Assembly (NCBI GenBank): GCA_903933735.1
Contig: CAIZLB010000011.1
Coordinates: forward strand, 1 to 40,284
Direction: 5' to 3'
Length of the DNA: 40,284 bases
DNA from: an uncultured bacterium
GTDB taxonomy: Bacteria > Patescibacteriota > Minisyncoccia > Phycocordibacterales > CAIZLB01
Made by a program: the position numbers and the translations under genes. The notes below the pieces were generated by a model that made no database searches, was not told the DNA's origin, and saw nothing but the letters and a program-made list of their open reading frames with translations. Positions within the stretch are counted from its first letter, which is position 1. Each line of letters starts with the position of its first letter. Below, one piece after another: positions 8,842-18,577 of this stretch.

Positions 8842-9666
8842 CTACTCCCTAATCTTCACCGAAAAATCCTCCCTACCCCTATACAATCCACCCTTCTCAT
8901 TTACATGATATTTTAAACGAGCCTCTTGAAAAGTAAGATCGGTATCGATCAAACCCAAATCATAAGCCAATATATCAGAATTTGCCGGAAATAATATTCT
9001 AAAATCATACCAAGGTATAATCTTTGACGCTATAAGATTGACATGCTTAACCATATTTGTAGTACATGTATTTATCACAGTATTATAAAACTCTGGTTTT
9101 TCATAAAGTTTATTTACCCTATCTATAATACTCATGAACAATTCTTTGTTTTTTTCTGGACCTGATTTTATCGGATATATATATACTTCATCTTTTCTAT
9201 AATTTACATGAAAATCAACGATATCTCTTTCATCGGCCAAGACATATATGAGTTCATATTGATTCAATAAACCTTTCATGGGATGAAACAACTCCCCCTT
9301 CTCTTTTCTTGTTTCAATGGATACTGATAAGAAAACACCATCTTCAAACTCAAAACTAAAAAAAGTATGAGCTGACCCTGAAATACTTGAAAATGGTTCA
9401 ACTATATACCAAACTTTTTTAAGTTTATTCAAATCATATTTTCTATCATAATAATGTTCTGTGTATGATGTTGTAGAGGAATATCTAAAATCTCTAACAT
9501 TTTTTACATCGACTATATCACCTTCAACAGTAGCATGAGCCAAAACCTTTTGATCATTATTCCAATCCTTATCGTTTGAAGGTTTGATAAATAAATACAT
9601 GCCAACAAAAAACAGTGCGAGGAGGAAAATTACATTAAATATGATCTTGAAAAATAACCTGATCAT
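8842..9666 (-). CDS. DUF4105-like membrane protein
   Basis: 'NDKDWNNDQKVLAHATVEGDIVDVKNVRDFRY...YYDRKYDLNKLKKVW...SFEFEDGVFLSVSIETRKEKGE...YELIYVLADERD'. Confidence 0.8.
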   Translation of the reverse strand: MIRLFFKIIFNVIFLLALFFVGMYLFIKPSNDKDWNNDQKVLAHATVEGDIVDVKNVRDFRYSSTTSYTEHYYDRKYDLNKLKKVWYIVEPFSSISGSAHTFFSFEFEDGVFLSVSIETRKEKGELFHPMKGLLNQYELIYVLADERDIVDFHVNYRKDEVYIYPIKSGPEKNKELFMSIIDRVNKLYEKPEFYNTVINTCTTNMVKHVNLIASKIIPWYDFRILFPANSDILAYDLGLIDTDLTFQEARLKYHVNEKGGLYRGREDFSVKIRE

Positions 9667-9695
9667 GATACAAGTAATTTTACCATATACTTAAC

Positions 9696-10556
9696 CTATA
9701 CCCCAATACACCATCTACCATTATGTCTAAATGCGGGAATGGTTTGTCTCTTAGCTTTATTGTATATATTATTTTTATCAAGATTAATATCAAGAGCATG
9801 TTTACTCAAGGATACAATATTTTTTCCTTCCAAATAAGCGATTCTTTTATTTAATGATTCCATAACAGCTAAGACCAACATTTTTTCAAAAATATCAATG
9901 TTTTCATCTAAATCATATTTTTTAAAAGATTCATAATACTCTTTTTTATCTATATCTCTAATAATTACCTGAGGAAAACCAGTATCAAGTAAAAGTAAGT
10001 TTATGATGACTCTACCTATACGACCATTACCATCACAAAAAGGATGTATACGCTCAAATTCTAAGTGAAATCTAGCTATCTTTTCCAAGACATAATTATA
10101 TGTATTGTGTTTATAATGTGATATATTTTTTTCAATCAAATCTTCTACATCTTCCGGATTTGGCGCTATATGCTTACCAACTCTAACAAATTCACCTTTG
10201 ATCCTAAATCTTCCTGCAATTTTATCGTCAATATTATCAATAAGCATTTTATGTAGAAATAATATGTTTTCCCTGTTTAAACGTAAATTATTTTTAAGAA
10301 ATTTATTAACTCTTGCTAGATTTTTAGCTTCAAATACCTCTCTGAGATTGAAACTTTTTTCCATATCTAATTCTGCCAATATCTGTTCGGTTTCTAATAA
10401 AGTCAAAGTTGAATTTTCTATAGCATTCGAATTATACACAGCTTCAGCTATTTCATTTTCATCAATCAAATCAAGCAGTTTTTCCTTATTTTGCTTTAAT
10501 TTATCATATCTTCTCTTTAAAACAGATATTTTGTTTTTGTAAAAATCGTTAATCAT
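9696..10556 (-). CDS. Fic family protein with C-terminal excisionase-like HTH
   Basis: Fic motif HPFCDGNGRIGR; candidate inhibitory motif SNAIEN; C-terminal 'NNIYNKAKRQTIPAFRHNGRWCI' resembles HTH_17. Confidence 0.9.
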   Translation of the reverse strand: MINDFYKNKISVLKRRYDKLKQNKEKLLDLIDENEIAEAVYNSNAIENSTLTLLETEQILAELDMEKSFNLREVFEAKNLARVNKFLKNNLRLNRENILFLHKMLIDNIDDKIAGRFRIKGEFVRVGKHIAPNPEDVEDLIEKNISHYKHNTYNYVLEKIARFHLEFERIHPFCDGNGRIGRVIINLLLLDTGFPQVIIRDIDKKEYYESFKKYDLDENIDIFEKMLVLAVMESLNKRIAYLEGKNIVSLSKHALDINLDKNNIYNKAKRQTIPAFRHNGRWCIGV

Positions 10557-10635
10557 TATGTATTTAGTATACTTATTAACGATAAATTGTCAATAAATCG
10601 TTAACAATACCCTAGATTATGCACTTATTAACGAT
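10545..10635 (-). promoter_or_regulatory. Promoter and phased operator-like array of the fic gene
   Basis: TTGACA-N16-TATACT on minus (10566-10593); ATCGTTAA/TTAACGAT boxes at 10545, 10576, 10597, 10628. Confidence 0.75.
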
Positions 10636-10716
10636 TTTACTCATACCTCAAACTCTAGGGTTACAGTTTTATGTTTTGTTCATTTTGAATCTACTATAAT
10701 GATCCAGCACGAAATA

Positions 10717-10745
10717 TCGACATAATAAATATAACCTGATATAGT
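10717..10745 (+). promoter_or_regulatory. sigma70-type promoter for the 10774 gene
   Basis: TCGACA-N17-TATAGT. Confidence 0.6.
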
Positions 10746-10773
10746 ATAAAAGTTAGCAAGACCAAAAAATAAA

Positions 10774-11097
10774 ATGAAAATTCTGACCCTTCTACTCTTA
10801 GTATTTATCAGCAATGTCGCCTACGGTAGCCTGACAAGATATGACCAATTTCAAGGTAAATTCACTCAAAAATCTGATGGTAAGGAGGTAATCATCCCTG
10901 AGCCTGAAGAGCGCATGGCCGAGATGGATACCATAAGACCAAAGCCGGGTACATACATCCTAGACAACCCTGATGTTATCGATAAAAGGATTGAGAGTCA
11001 GGGGAAAAAAGTAGTGAGTCGTACGTCATTGATGTTATATAAAGCATGTACTGTCATACTGGTCCTAAGTCTACTATTTGGACCCAAACGAAAGTAG
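10774..11097 (+). CDS. Small signal-peptide/TM protein, PGTYIL family
   Basis: Signal peptide, 'PKPGTYILDNPDVIDKRIESQG', C-terminal TM; homologous to the 35149 gene. Confidence 0.75.
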   Translation: MKILTLLLLVFISNVAYGSLTRYDQFQGKFTQKSDGKEVIIPEPEERMAEMDTIRPKPGTYILDNPDVIDKRIESQGKKVVSRTSLMLYKACTVILVLSLLFGPKRK

Positions 11098-11115
11098 GGT
11101 ATCAATCATTTCAAA

Positions 11116-11155
11116 TCGATCCGCGACACCTCGTCCGCGGATCATTTTCTTTTAC
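11116..11155 (+). terminator. Rho-independent terminator
   Basis: GATCCGCG-acacctcgtc-CGCGGATC then ATTTTCTTTT. Confidence 0.75.
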
Positions 11156-11226
11156 TCATACCTCAAAAGTTGATTTTAACCCTAAAGTATTGACCTATTC
11201 CTGACTATTTACAACACATCTATTAT

Positions 11227-11505
11227 ATGGTACTTTTTGTAAGTAAAAATACAGAACATATGAACATATCAGCACTTTTTATACATGACAACGAAGGAGT
11301 ACCTGCTTATTTCATAACACTGATACCAGAAAATAGTAAGGAAATAAAGGTTTTAAATACAATGATTGAAGAAAGGAGGGATAGGAAACTTATACATCCA
11401 TCTATTAAGATCGATTCCTGGATTCCAGGCGGTCATCTTGTTAGTTTCAAGATTTCATTCATAGCTATAAATCGCTCAAGGTTACATAACAATGTAGGTG
11501 ACTAG
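11227..11505 (+). CDS. Hypothetical protein
   Basis: 92-aa ORF followed by strong terminator. Confidence 0.55.
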   Translation: MVLFVSKNTEHMNISALFIHDNEGVPAYFITLIPENSKEIKVLNTMIEERRDRKLIHPSIKIDSWIPGGHLVSFKISFIAINRSRLHNNVGD

Positions 11506-11507
11506 GA

Positions 11508-11538
11508 GGCCCCCGGATTTTTCCGCGGGGCTTTTTTA
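11508..11538 (+). terminator. Rho-independent terminator
   Basis: GGCCCCCGGA-tttt-TCCGCGGGGC-TTTTTT. Confidence 0.8.
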
Positions 11539-11547
11539 CTGCCCATA

Positions 11548-12813
11548 TTACTCCCTACCAGCTAGATATCCTGTAGTCCAACAGATCTGCAAACTATATC
11601 CACCCGAAGGTCTGTCTATATTGAGTAGGTCACCTATTATATAAAGATTATTTATTATCTTAGATTTCATATTTTTAAAATCTATCTCTTTAAGATCCAC
11701 TCCGCCGTCAGAAACTATTGCATCATTTTCATCCAATAAACCATGTATGTTTATTTTGACATTTTTAATATTTTCTATAAGAATAATCCTCATCTCTTTC
11801 GTGACAGCATTACCTACAATATCTTCACTTATCTTTGAATTTTGTAAAATGATAGAAGTTAGATTTTTATTAATCAATTCAGACAATATATTTACAATCT
11901 TTTTCTTGGGATTATTCTGAAACAAATCCGTCAATGTTTTATTTAATGTGCCATGATCAAGTCCTGACATGATATCTATACCTACATATACTTTTTGTTT
12001 TTTATCCAAACTCTCACCTATCTCTTTACTCATATTTAAAATAGTTGGTCCTGACACCCCAAAATGTGTAAACAATATCTTTCCTTTTTTTGATATAACT
12101 TTTTTATCATCGACAAATAAATTTATCTTTATATCCTGCAAAGCTAAACCTTGTATTTTTTTTATCCAAGCCTCATTGCTTCGAAGAGGCACAAGTGAGG
12201 CTTTGGGCTCAAATACACAATGTCCCATATCTTTAAGCCATGAAAAAGCATCACCCGTAGACCCTGTTTCTGGATGAGAAGTTCCTCCTGTTGCCAATAT
12301 ATATCTTTTAGCTTTATATATAATCTTCTTTTTATTAATCTCAATTTCAACTCCATCTATGTTTTTACTATCATGAATAATATTTGTAACTTTAGCATTA
12401 GACAAAACTTCAACACCTCTGTTATTCAATTCTTTAAATAAAACGTTATAAACACTACGAGCTGAGTCACTTACAGGAAATACGCGACCATATTCTTCAA
12501 CTTTGGTTGGCATATTTCTTTTATTAAAAAAATCCAAAGTATCTTTTACACTGTATTGTGTAAAAGCAGAATACAAAAACTGTTCAGCTTGTTTATAATT
12601 TTTTAATAATTTACGAAGATCTAATTCGTGATTAGTAAGGTTACATCTCCCCCCGCCCGTGATCAAAAGTTTTTTACCAAGTATATTATTTTTTTCTATA
12701 ATCAAAACTTTTTTGTTTTTAGAAATAGAAGAAGCCGCCATCATTCCTGAAGCACCACCACCGATTATTATAGTGTCGTATACAGTATCTATCACAGAAT
12801 TATTTGATTTCAT
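11548..12813 (-). CDS. NAD(P)/FAD-dependent oxidoreductase, HI0933/YhiN family
   Basis: 'DTIIIGGGASGMMAASSISKNKKVLIIEKNNILGKKLLITGGGRCNLTN' and C-terminal 'DRPSGGYSLQICWTTGYLAG'. Confidence 0.92.
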   Translation of the reverse strand: MKSNNSVIDTVYDTIIIGGGASGMMAASSISKNKKVLIIEKNNILGKKLLITGGGRCNLTNHELDLRKLLKNYKQAEQFLYSAFTQYSVKDTLDFFNKRNMPTKVEEYGRVFPVSDSARSVYNVLFKELNNRGVEVLSNAKVTNIIHDSKNIDGVEIEINKKKIIYKAKRYILATGGTSHPETGSTGDAFSWLKDMGHCVFEPKASLVPLRSNEAWIKKIQGLALQDIKINLFVDDKKVISKKGKILFTHFGVSGPTILNMSKEIGESLDKKQKVYVGIDIMSGLDHGTLNKTLTDLFQNNPKKKIVNILSELINKNLTSIILQNSKISEDIVGNAVTKEMRIILIENIKNVKINIHGLLDENDAIVSDGGVDLKEIDFKNMKSKIINNLYIIGDLLNIDRPSGGYSLQICWTTGYLAGRE

Positions 12814-15800
12814 CTATTTGATCATGCTTATTTTTCTTCATCCAAAAGAATCCAAATACACCTATAAGTACAATAAATATTATTAAACCAAAATTCAATA
12901 ATACTTTATTTTTCTCTCCGAATGGAATAATATTTTTCGCTGGTACATATTCTGGATTCTTTATAAGGCCTTGATATTGCACAATCTGTGGCGTCACTTC
13001 TTCAAAATAATTAATTATACTTTTTATATCATATATAGGTGATAATTCTATATTGTTACCAACTATTATTTTAAGATCATTTACATTGACACCGTTATCT
13101 ATCTTGAAAATAACTCCAGTATTTTGAATCTTAATCTGAGCAGTTTTTGATACGTTCAAAGGTTTATTGTTATTATTTTGAATAATAACTTTAAAACTTT
13201 TATAAGTCGATACAGGTATACCTATATTCAATTTTTCACCTTTATATATAGGCGAATCTATTCTATAGATACTTGTATTTGAAATATTAAACCAATTCAC
13301 ATCATCATTTGAGCCTTGTATAACTGTATTTCTGTTAAAATTTTTATCATCAGAATCAACCTTAAGTATCAAGCTTTCAACATCTATACCCCCTTCAAAA
13401 ACTATTTCAGACTTATCATTGTTTACAATATTACTTAATAATTTTATATCTTTATATATAAGAAGATTATCGAATACAAAGTTACCAGATAAATAATCTT
13501 TGACTTTAAAACCTAAGACTTTATTTTCTCCTTTGATGTATTTAACCTGGGCTGATCGTATTGAAACTTTATTATTTACTTTTATATTTTTATCAAAATC
13601 AACATCATCTATTAACTCTAATTTGATATATCTTGATGATATTCCAGAAAGATTAATATCAAGTTTTTCTACAGTAAAATTATCTTTATCTGTATAGTTG
13701 TAAATAACATTTTTCTGTTCAAACTCTCTCCAGGTTGGACTACCGGCAGTTAAAAAAGTGTCAGAGATAAAAACCTTTACTTTTTTTCTAAAATTGACAG
13801 AGTTTGCATCCGTAGTCAAATATAGATTATTGTACAAGACCCCTTCTCTATTTGTGTCTATAACTAATACCCTTTTATTATCTCGAGTTAAACTATTTTC
13901 AAGTATCTTAACATCATTTCTTTCTTCTTGTATATTCTGTGTATTTTGATTTGATTTGACCAATATATAAGGTATCTCATTTTTATCTTTATCTATTATT
14001 CTAATATCACTAAGATCGTTTTTTTTTGATAGGTTCACAATATCTTTGTCTACAGGCAAAACATATAGATTTTGATTATCTACAGTGTTACTGTTGACTG
14101 ATATTTCCAATGTCTTAAGATTGGCGACGTCTGTCCAATTTTTTATATCTATAACCTTAGCGTATGTTTTTGCAGACAGAAACATAGAGGTCATCATGAG
14201 AAGAAAGAGACCGGCCTTTGCTATGTCTATCTTTTTATTTTTAGAAAGATATAGATACGAAATAATGAGCAGAGCAATACCAAAGCCGACAAATGTTATT
14301 ATTCTGTAAACCGGACCCGTTTCCCAAGTTAAAGTCATAAGTAATATTGAAGTTATTACAAGAGTTACTATACCCATATTTCTGATTGTTTTATTTTTGT
14401 TTACCAAACCGAATACAAAATATATTATGGTCATGAATATGAAGAGCAACATTTGCATAAATGTAGTAGTTTTACGTACAGAATTTATCTCTGAATACTG
14501 TTTCTCATATTTGGACATGTCATAATTCTGATTATAATTGTATTTATCATAATCACCCTCCAATTTTCTATCAAGATCCCTCTGTATATTTATTTCTTTA
14601 TTTATGACATCGATCTTATATCGCCCGAAACTATTTATTTCAACTGATGTTAAAAATACAAACATTATTTGACCGATAACTATCAATGCAAAAGCTGTTT
14701 TATTTATCATTGCTTTAAAATGTACATCTTCAGAATCAGAAACAGTGTTATACCATATATATGCAACGATGTTGATCAACAAGAATACCGCAAACCATAC
14801 TATATAAGATTGATTTAAGAAAATATGACCATTTTTGAGAACTGATTCATATATACCAAAATTGATCATATGAACAATACCGGACAATATGGCTATAAAT
14901 CCAAGCACATACATGACTGACTTGTTTTTAAAATCTTTCAACATACTTAGAGATGACAAAACCACACCTTCCAAAAACCACATCATAGTGACAAGCGGAC
15001 CATCGAACTGAAGCGGTACAGCAATACTTATTATCAATATAGCGATAACAAAATGAGTTAATGATATAACATGATCAGAAGTCTTTGTAATAGAACGTAA
15101 CAACATATACACAACAAAATGAAACACTCCAAGTATTGCAACAAAATATCCGACATAATCAAACAAGACAGTGGTTGCTATTAAGTCATAAAATATAAAT
15201 AGATATACAGCTGTATTTAAAACAGTAAGGATCACGGTCTTATTATATTTTTCAATCTTTATTTTTTTGAAATCTTGCATCAAGAATATAATCAGATATT
15301 GCAGACCGTATATTGTTGAAAATATAAATAACACATTTTTACTTATATCCGCAGACATAATAGAAGTGAATATTGCCCAAGTAAAGATGAATCCAATCAC
15401 AGAACTCCCTATCCAGTCTTTTTTTATTGAGATAAATATTATGGCAATATTCAAAATCAAGACATAGAACATTAATCCAATGAGATTATCCACTCCCAAG
15501 CCAAAAGTGTCTAATCCAACAAGAAAAGATACAGCATACGCACCTAATGTTCCTAAAGTAAAAGGCAATCTATCATTTTCTTGTATCGAGATCATTATAG
15601 ATACAGCAAGCACAGCAGCAACAATTCCAAGTGTTACTGGTAAAGAAACTATATTGAAAAGCATGTACCCGATAAATAAGGTTAAGAAAAATATTATAAA
15701 TGAACCTCCGCGGAGAAGATTTATATAGTTAATATGAGTTTTATTCTTTTGTTTCAAATACTCAGCAATAGATAATAGAATTATACCGAACAATAATCCA

Positions 15801-16147
15801 GAGACGTATTTAAACACTGGACCTATTAAACCTTGACTATCTATATAGTTTAAGAAAAACAATACCCCCAATATCAATATAGCTATACCTATTCTCGATA
15901 AGTTTTTAGCAAAAGTATCTTGATGATGTTTTACCTCTTCAAGAATTATCGGTTCTGGTTTTTCTGTAAATGGTAGGGCGACATCGTCATCATCTATACT
16001 TTTGACCGCTTCAGTTTTTACAGGATTAATAATTGGATTTGAACTCAGATTTAGATTTTTAAATCTTTTTTCTAGATCGGTTACCCTACTATGTAGGGTT
16101 GCTAGATAAATAATAATGCCGATTACTACAATTATGATTATAAACAT
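12800..16147 (-). CDS. DUF2339 multi-TM membrane protein
   Basis: N-terminal coiled segment, long multi-TM array with 'LSRIGIAILILGVLFFLNY', then extracytoplasmic domain; start at MFIIIIVV. Confidence 0.75.
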   Translation of the reverse strand: MFIIIIVVIGIIIYLATLHSRVTDLEKRFKNLNLSSNPIINPVKTEAVKSIDDDDVALPFTEKPEPIILEEVKHHQDTFAKNLSRIGIAILILGVLFFLNYIDSQGLIGPVFKYVSGLLFGIILLSIAEYLKQKNKTHINYINLLRGGSFIIFFLTLFIGYMLFNIVSLPVTLGIVAAVLAVSIMISIQENDRLPFTLGTLGAYAVSFLVGLDTFGLGVDNLIGLMFYVLILNIAIIFISIKKDWIGSSVIGFIFTWAIFTSIMSADISKNVLFIFSTIYGLQYLIIFLMQDFKKIKIEKYNKTVILTVLNTAVYLFIFYDLIATTVLFDYVGYFVAILGVFHFVVYMLLRSITKTSDHVISLTHFVIAILIISIAVPLQFDGPLVTMMWFLEGVVLSSLSMLKDFKNKSVMYVLGFIAILSGIVHMINFGIYESVLKNGHIFLNQSYIVWFAVFLLINIVAYIWYNTVSDSEDVHFKAMINKTAFALIVIGQIMFVFLTSVEINSFGRYKIDVINKEINIQRDLDRKLEGDYDKYNYNQNYDMSKYEKQYSEINSVRKTTTFMQMLLFIFMTIIYFVFGLVNKNKTIRNMGIVTLVITSILLMTLTWETGPVYRIITFVGFGIALLIISYLYLSKNKKIDIAKAGLFLLMMTSMFLSAKTYAKVIDIKNWTDVANLKTLEISVNSNTVDNQNLYVLPVDKDIVNLSKKNDLSDIRIIDKDKNEIPYILVKSNQNTQNIQEERNDVKILENSLTRDNKRVLVIDTNREGVLYNNLYLTTDANSVNFRKKVKVFISDTFLTAGSPTWREFEQKNVIYNYTDKDNFTVEKLDINLSGISSRYIKLELIDDVDFDKNIKVNNKVSIRSAQVKYIKGENKVLGFKVKDYLSGNFVFDNLLIYKDIKLLSNIVNNDKSEIVFEGGIDVESLILKVDSDDKNFNRNTVIQGSNDDVNWFNISNTSIYRIDSPIYKGEKLNIGIPVSTYKSFKVIIQNNNNKPLNVSKTAQIKIQNTGVIFKIDNGVNVNDLKIIVGNNIELSPIYDIKSIINYFEEVTPQIVQYQGLIKNPEYVPAKNIIPFGEKNKVLLNFGLIIFIVLIGVFGFFWMKKNKHDQIDEIK

Positions 16148-16161
16148 AGTATAATAATAAC

Positions 16162-16644
16162 ATGAGTAAACTACCAATGGTATGGGAAGAATACAATTAT
16201 TTATATTATGCAAAAGATAAGAACTGGAAATGGTCCGTTGTTATAATAGCCTTAACTATTACTTTGATTTCTTTCATGTTCAGTAATATCACTTTTGGAG
16301 TACTTATCCTGGTGGCTACCGCTGTGTTATTGCTACACGCCTTTAAAGAGCCTAGTGTTATAAGATTTGAGATAAATACATCAGGAATAAGGGTAAATCA
16401 AGAATCATGGTCATTTTCAGACCTCAGGTCCTTCTGGATAGAAGACAACAGAGAGCATCATATACATTCGAGGATACTTTTTACAACAGATAAGATGGTT
16501 GATTCATTACTTATACTATTGTTACCACTAGATACCAACCATGAGCAAATACATGCCATACATGAAGAATTGGTCAAGATTTTACCCGAAGAGAGAGTTA
16601 GTGAGTCAATATTTCATAAATTACTAGAATATCTTGGTTTTTAA
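16162..16644 (+). CDS. Hypothetical membrane protein
   Basis: Two TM helices then a PH-like soluble domain; divergent from the DUF2339 gene. Confidence 0.7.
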   Translation: MSKLPMVWEEYNYLYYAKDKNWKWSVVIIALTITLISFMFSNITFGVLILVATAVLLLHAFKEPSVIRFEINTSGIRVNQESWSFSDLRSFWIEDNREHHIHSRILFTTDKMVDSLLILLLPLDTNHEQIHAIHEELVKILPEERVSESIFHKLLEYLGF

Positions 16645-16671
16645 GACAAATTAAGGTATATTGTTTACATC

Positions 16672-16743
16672 GCTCCTGTCGTTCAATGGATAGGACAAGA
16701 GTTTGCGGAACTCTAGATTTAGGTTCGATTCCTAACAGGAGCA
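16672..16743 (+). tRNA. tRNA-Arg(GCG)
   Basis: Acceptor GCTCCTG/CAGGAGC, anticodon arm AGAGT-TTGCGGA-ACTCT, T-arm TTAGG-TTCGATT-CCTAA; no encoded CCA. Confidence 0.92.
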
Positions 16744-16747
16744 CAAT

Positions 16748-17884
16748 ATGTTATATGAATTTTTAACAAAATACAGAAATCTTATAATCAACTTTCTTTA
16801 CAAACACGCATTAAAACCTATATTTTTCAAGATGGATCCTGAGAATATACACGATAGGATGATTTCATCTGGTAGTTTTTTTGGTCGATTTTCTATAATA
16901 AGGAAGTTTTTCTCTATAGTATTCGATTATAAAAACCCTATTTTGAATCAAAAAGTGTTAGGTATGGACTTCATCAATCCTATAGGTCTTTCAGCTGGTT
17001 TTGATAAAAACGCTGAATTAACAGAGCTTTTACCCAGTATAGGTTTTGGTTTTATAGAAATAGGTTCCGTTACAGCTGAATATTGTGCAGGAAATCCAAA
17101 ACCGAGATTATGGCGCATGCAATTGTCAGAAAGTCTTATAGTGTATTATGGATTAAAAAATGACGGTGCAGAGAAGATTGCAAAAAGATTAGAAAATAAA
17201 AAACATCATATTCCACTTGGAATCAACATTGCCATGACAAACTGTCAAAATAATCTAGACATAAATAATGCAATTGAAGATTTTAAAAAGGCTTTTGATA
17301 TCATGAAATCCCATGCGGACTATATAACAATAAATATTTCTTGCCCCAATGCCCTAGGGGGTCAACCATTTATCAAACCTGAAAACTTAGAAAATCTATT
17401 AAATATTTTAGACAAAGTCGAAACAGATAAACCTAGATTCATCAAACTATCACCTGATTTACAAAAAGAAGAGATAGATATTATCTTAAATATACTTAAA
17501 AACCATAAAATACAAGGAATAATCTGTAGCAATCTGACAAAAAATAGGGATAATAAAAAAATTCACCAAAATGAAAATAATATTACTGATAAAGGCGGTA
17601 TCAGTGGAAAAGTTGTTCGTGATCTTTCGGATGATTTATTAAAATATATTTACCAAAGAGAAGGAAAAAGGTTTGTACTCATAGGTGTTGGTGGAATATT
17701 CGAAGCCAAAGATGTTTACAAAAAGATACGAAACGGTGCTTCTCTTGTTCAACTTATAACTGGTATGATATTTGAAGGCCCTAGTCTTATAAGTAATCTA
17801 AATCAAGATCTGGCCTATATGTTAAAAAAAGATGGCTTTAAGAACATAAAGGAGGCTATAGGTATAGATGCTAATCGAGATTAA
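16748..17884 (+). CDS. pyrD: Dihydroorotate dehydrogenase (quinone-type, class 2)
   Basis: 'MDPENIHDRM', 'NPIGLSAGFDKNAE', 'INISCPNALGG', 'KLSPDL', 'GVGGIFEAKDVYKKIRNGASLVQLITG'. Confidence 0.93.
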   Translation: MLYEFLTKYRNLIINFLYKHALKPIFFKMDPENIHDRMISSGSFFGRFSIIRKFFSIVFDYKNPILNQKVLGMDFINPIGLSAGFDKNAELTELLPSIGFGFIEIGSVTAEYCAGNPKPRLWRMQLSESLIVYYGLKNDGAEKIAKRLENKKHHIPLGINIAMTNCQNNLDINNAIEDFKKAFDIMKSHADYITINISCPNALGGQPFIKPENLENLLNILDKVETDKPRFIKLSPDLQKEEIDIILNILKNHKIQGIICSNLTKNRDNKKIHQNENNITDKGGISGKVVRDLSDDLLKYIYQREGKRFVLIGVGGIFEAKDVYKKIRNGASLVQLITGMIFEGPSLISNLNQDLAYMLKKDGFKNIKEAIGIDANRD

Positions 17885-17905
17885 TATGTTATTATATTAA
17901 TCAAT

Positions 17906-18550
17906 ATGAAAGGAAAACTAATACTAATCAGACATCAAGAATCCAGATGGAATAAACTAGGATTCTGGACAGGTCTTAGAGATATAATATTAACAGAAGA
18001 CGGCTGTAAAAAAGCTGAGGAGGTCGGACTATTTTTAAAAAAATACATGTCAGACAATGCTATATCATCTATAGATAATGCTTTTGCATCTATGGAGGTT
18101 CGCAGTATTGAGACCTTGGCACTTATACTAAACTCTTGTGAACTATACAATGTACCAACAAAACACGCTGCTGAGTTAAACGAGAGAGATTATGGAGATT
18201 ATACAGGAAAAGACAAATGGCAAATGGAAAAAGAATTGGGAGAAGATGAGTTTCAAAAAGTTCGTCGAGGATGGGATAAAGTACCACCAAACGGTGAATC
18301 CTTGGAGATGGTTTACAATAGGTCTGTACCCTATTTTCAAAAAGAAGTTTTACCTTTACTGGATCAGGGTAAAAATGTATTAATAGTTGCACATGGTAAT
18401 TCACTTAGATCATTATTAAAATACATAGAAAATATTTCTAATGAAGATATTGCAAACATAGAATTCGCCTTTAACGAGTTTGTTGTTTTTGACTTAGGCA
18501 ATGAGGGAAAGTCTATAAAAAAAGATTTACAAATGATGTATCTAGCTTAA
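17906..18550 (+). CDS. gpmA: 2,3-bisphosphoglycerate-dependent phosphoglycerate mutase
   Basis: 'LILIRHQESRWNKLGFWTGLRDIILTEDG', 'LNERDYGDYTGKDK', 'VLIVAHGNSLRSLLKYIE'. Confidence 0.9.
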   Translation: MKGKLILIRHQESRWNKLGFWTGLRDIILTEDGCKKAEEVGLFLKKYMSDNAISSIDNAFASMEVRSIETLALILNSCELYNVPTKHAAELNERDYGDYTGKDKWQMEKELGEDEFQKVRRGWDKVPPNGESLEMVYNRSVPYFQKEVLPLLDQGKNVLIVAHGNSLRSLLKYIENISNEDIANIEFAFNEFVVFDLGNEGKSIKKDLQMMYLA

Positions 18551-18577
18551 TAAATAATATGTTATAATCGGAGATAT

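Noticed and set aside
9696-10556. Fic gene as half of a Fic/Doc toxin-antitoxin pair
   Set aside because: No adjacent small antitoxin gene on the same strand; the inhibitory motif appears internal, so a self-contained Fic is more likely
12162-12356. 64-aa ORF in another frame of the HI0933-family gene
   Set aside because: Contained in a well-conserved flavoprotein gene; no independent support
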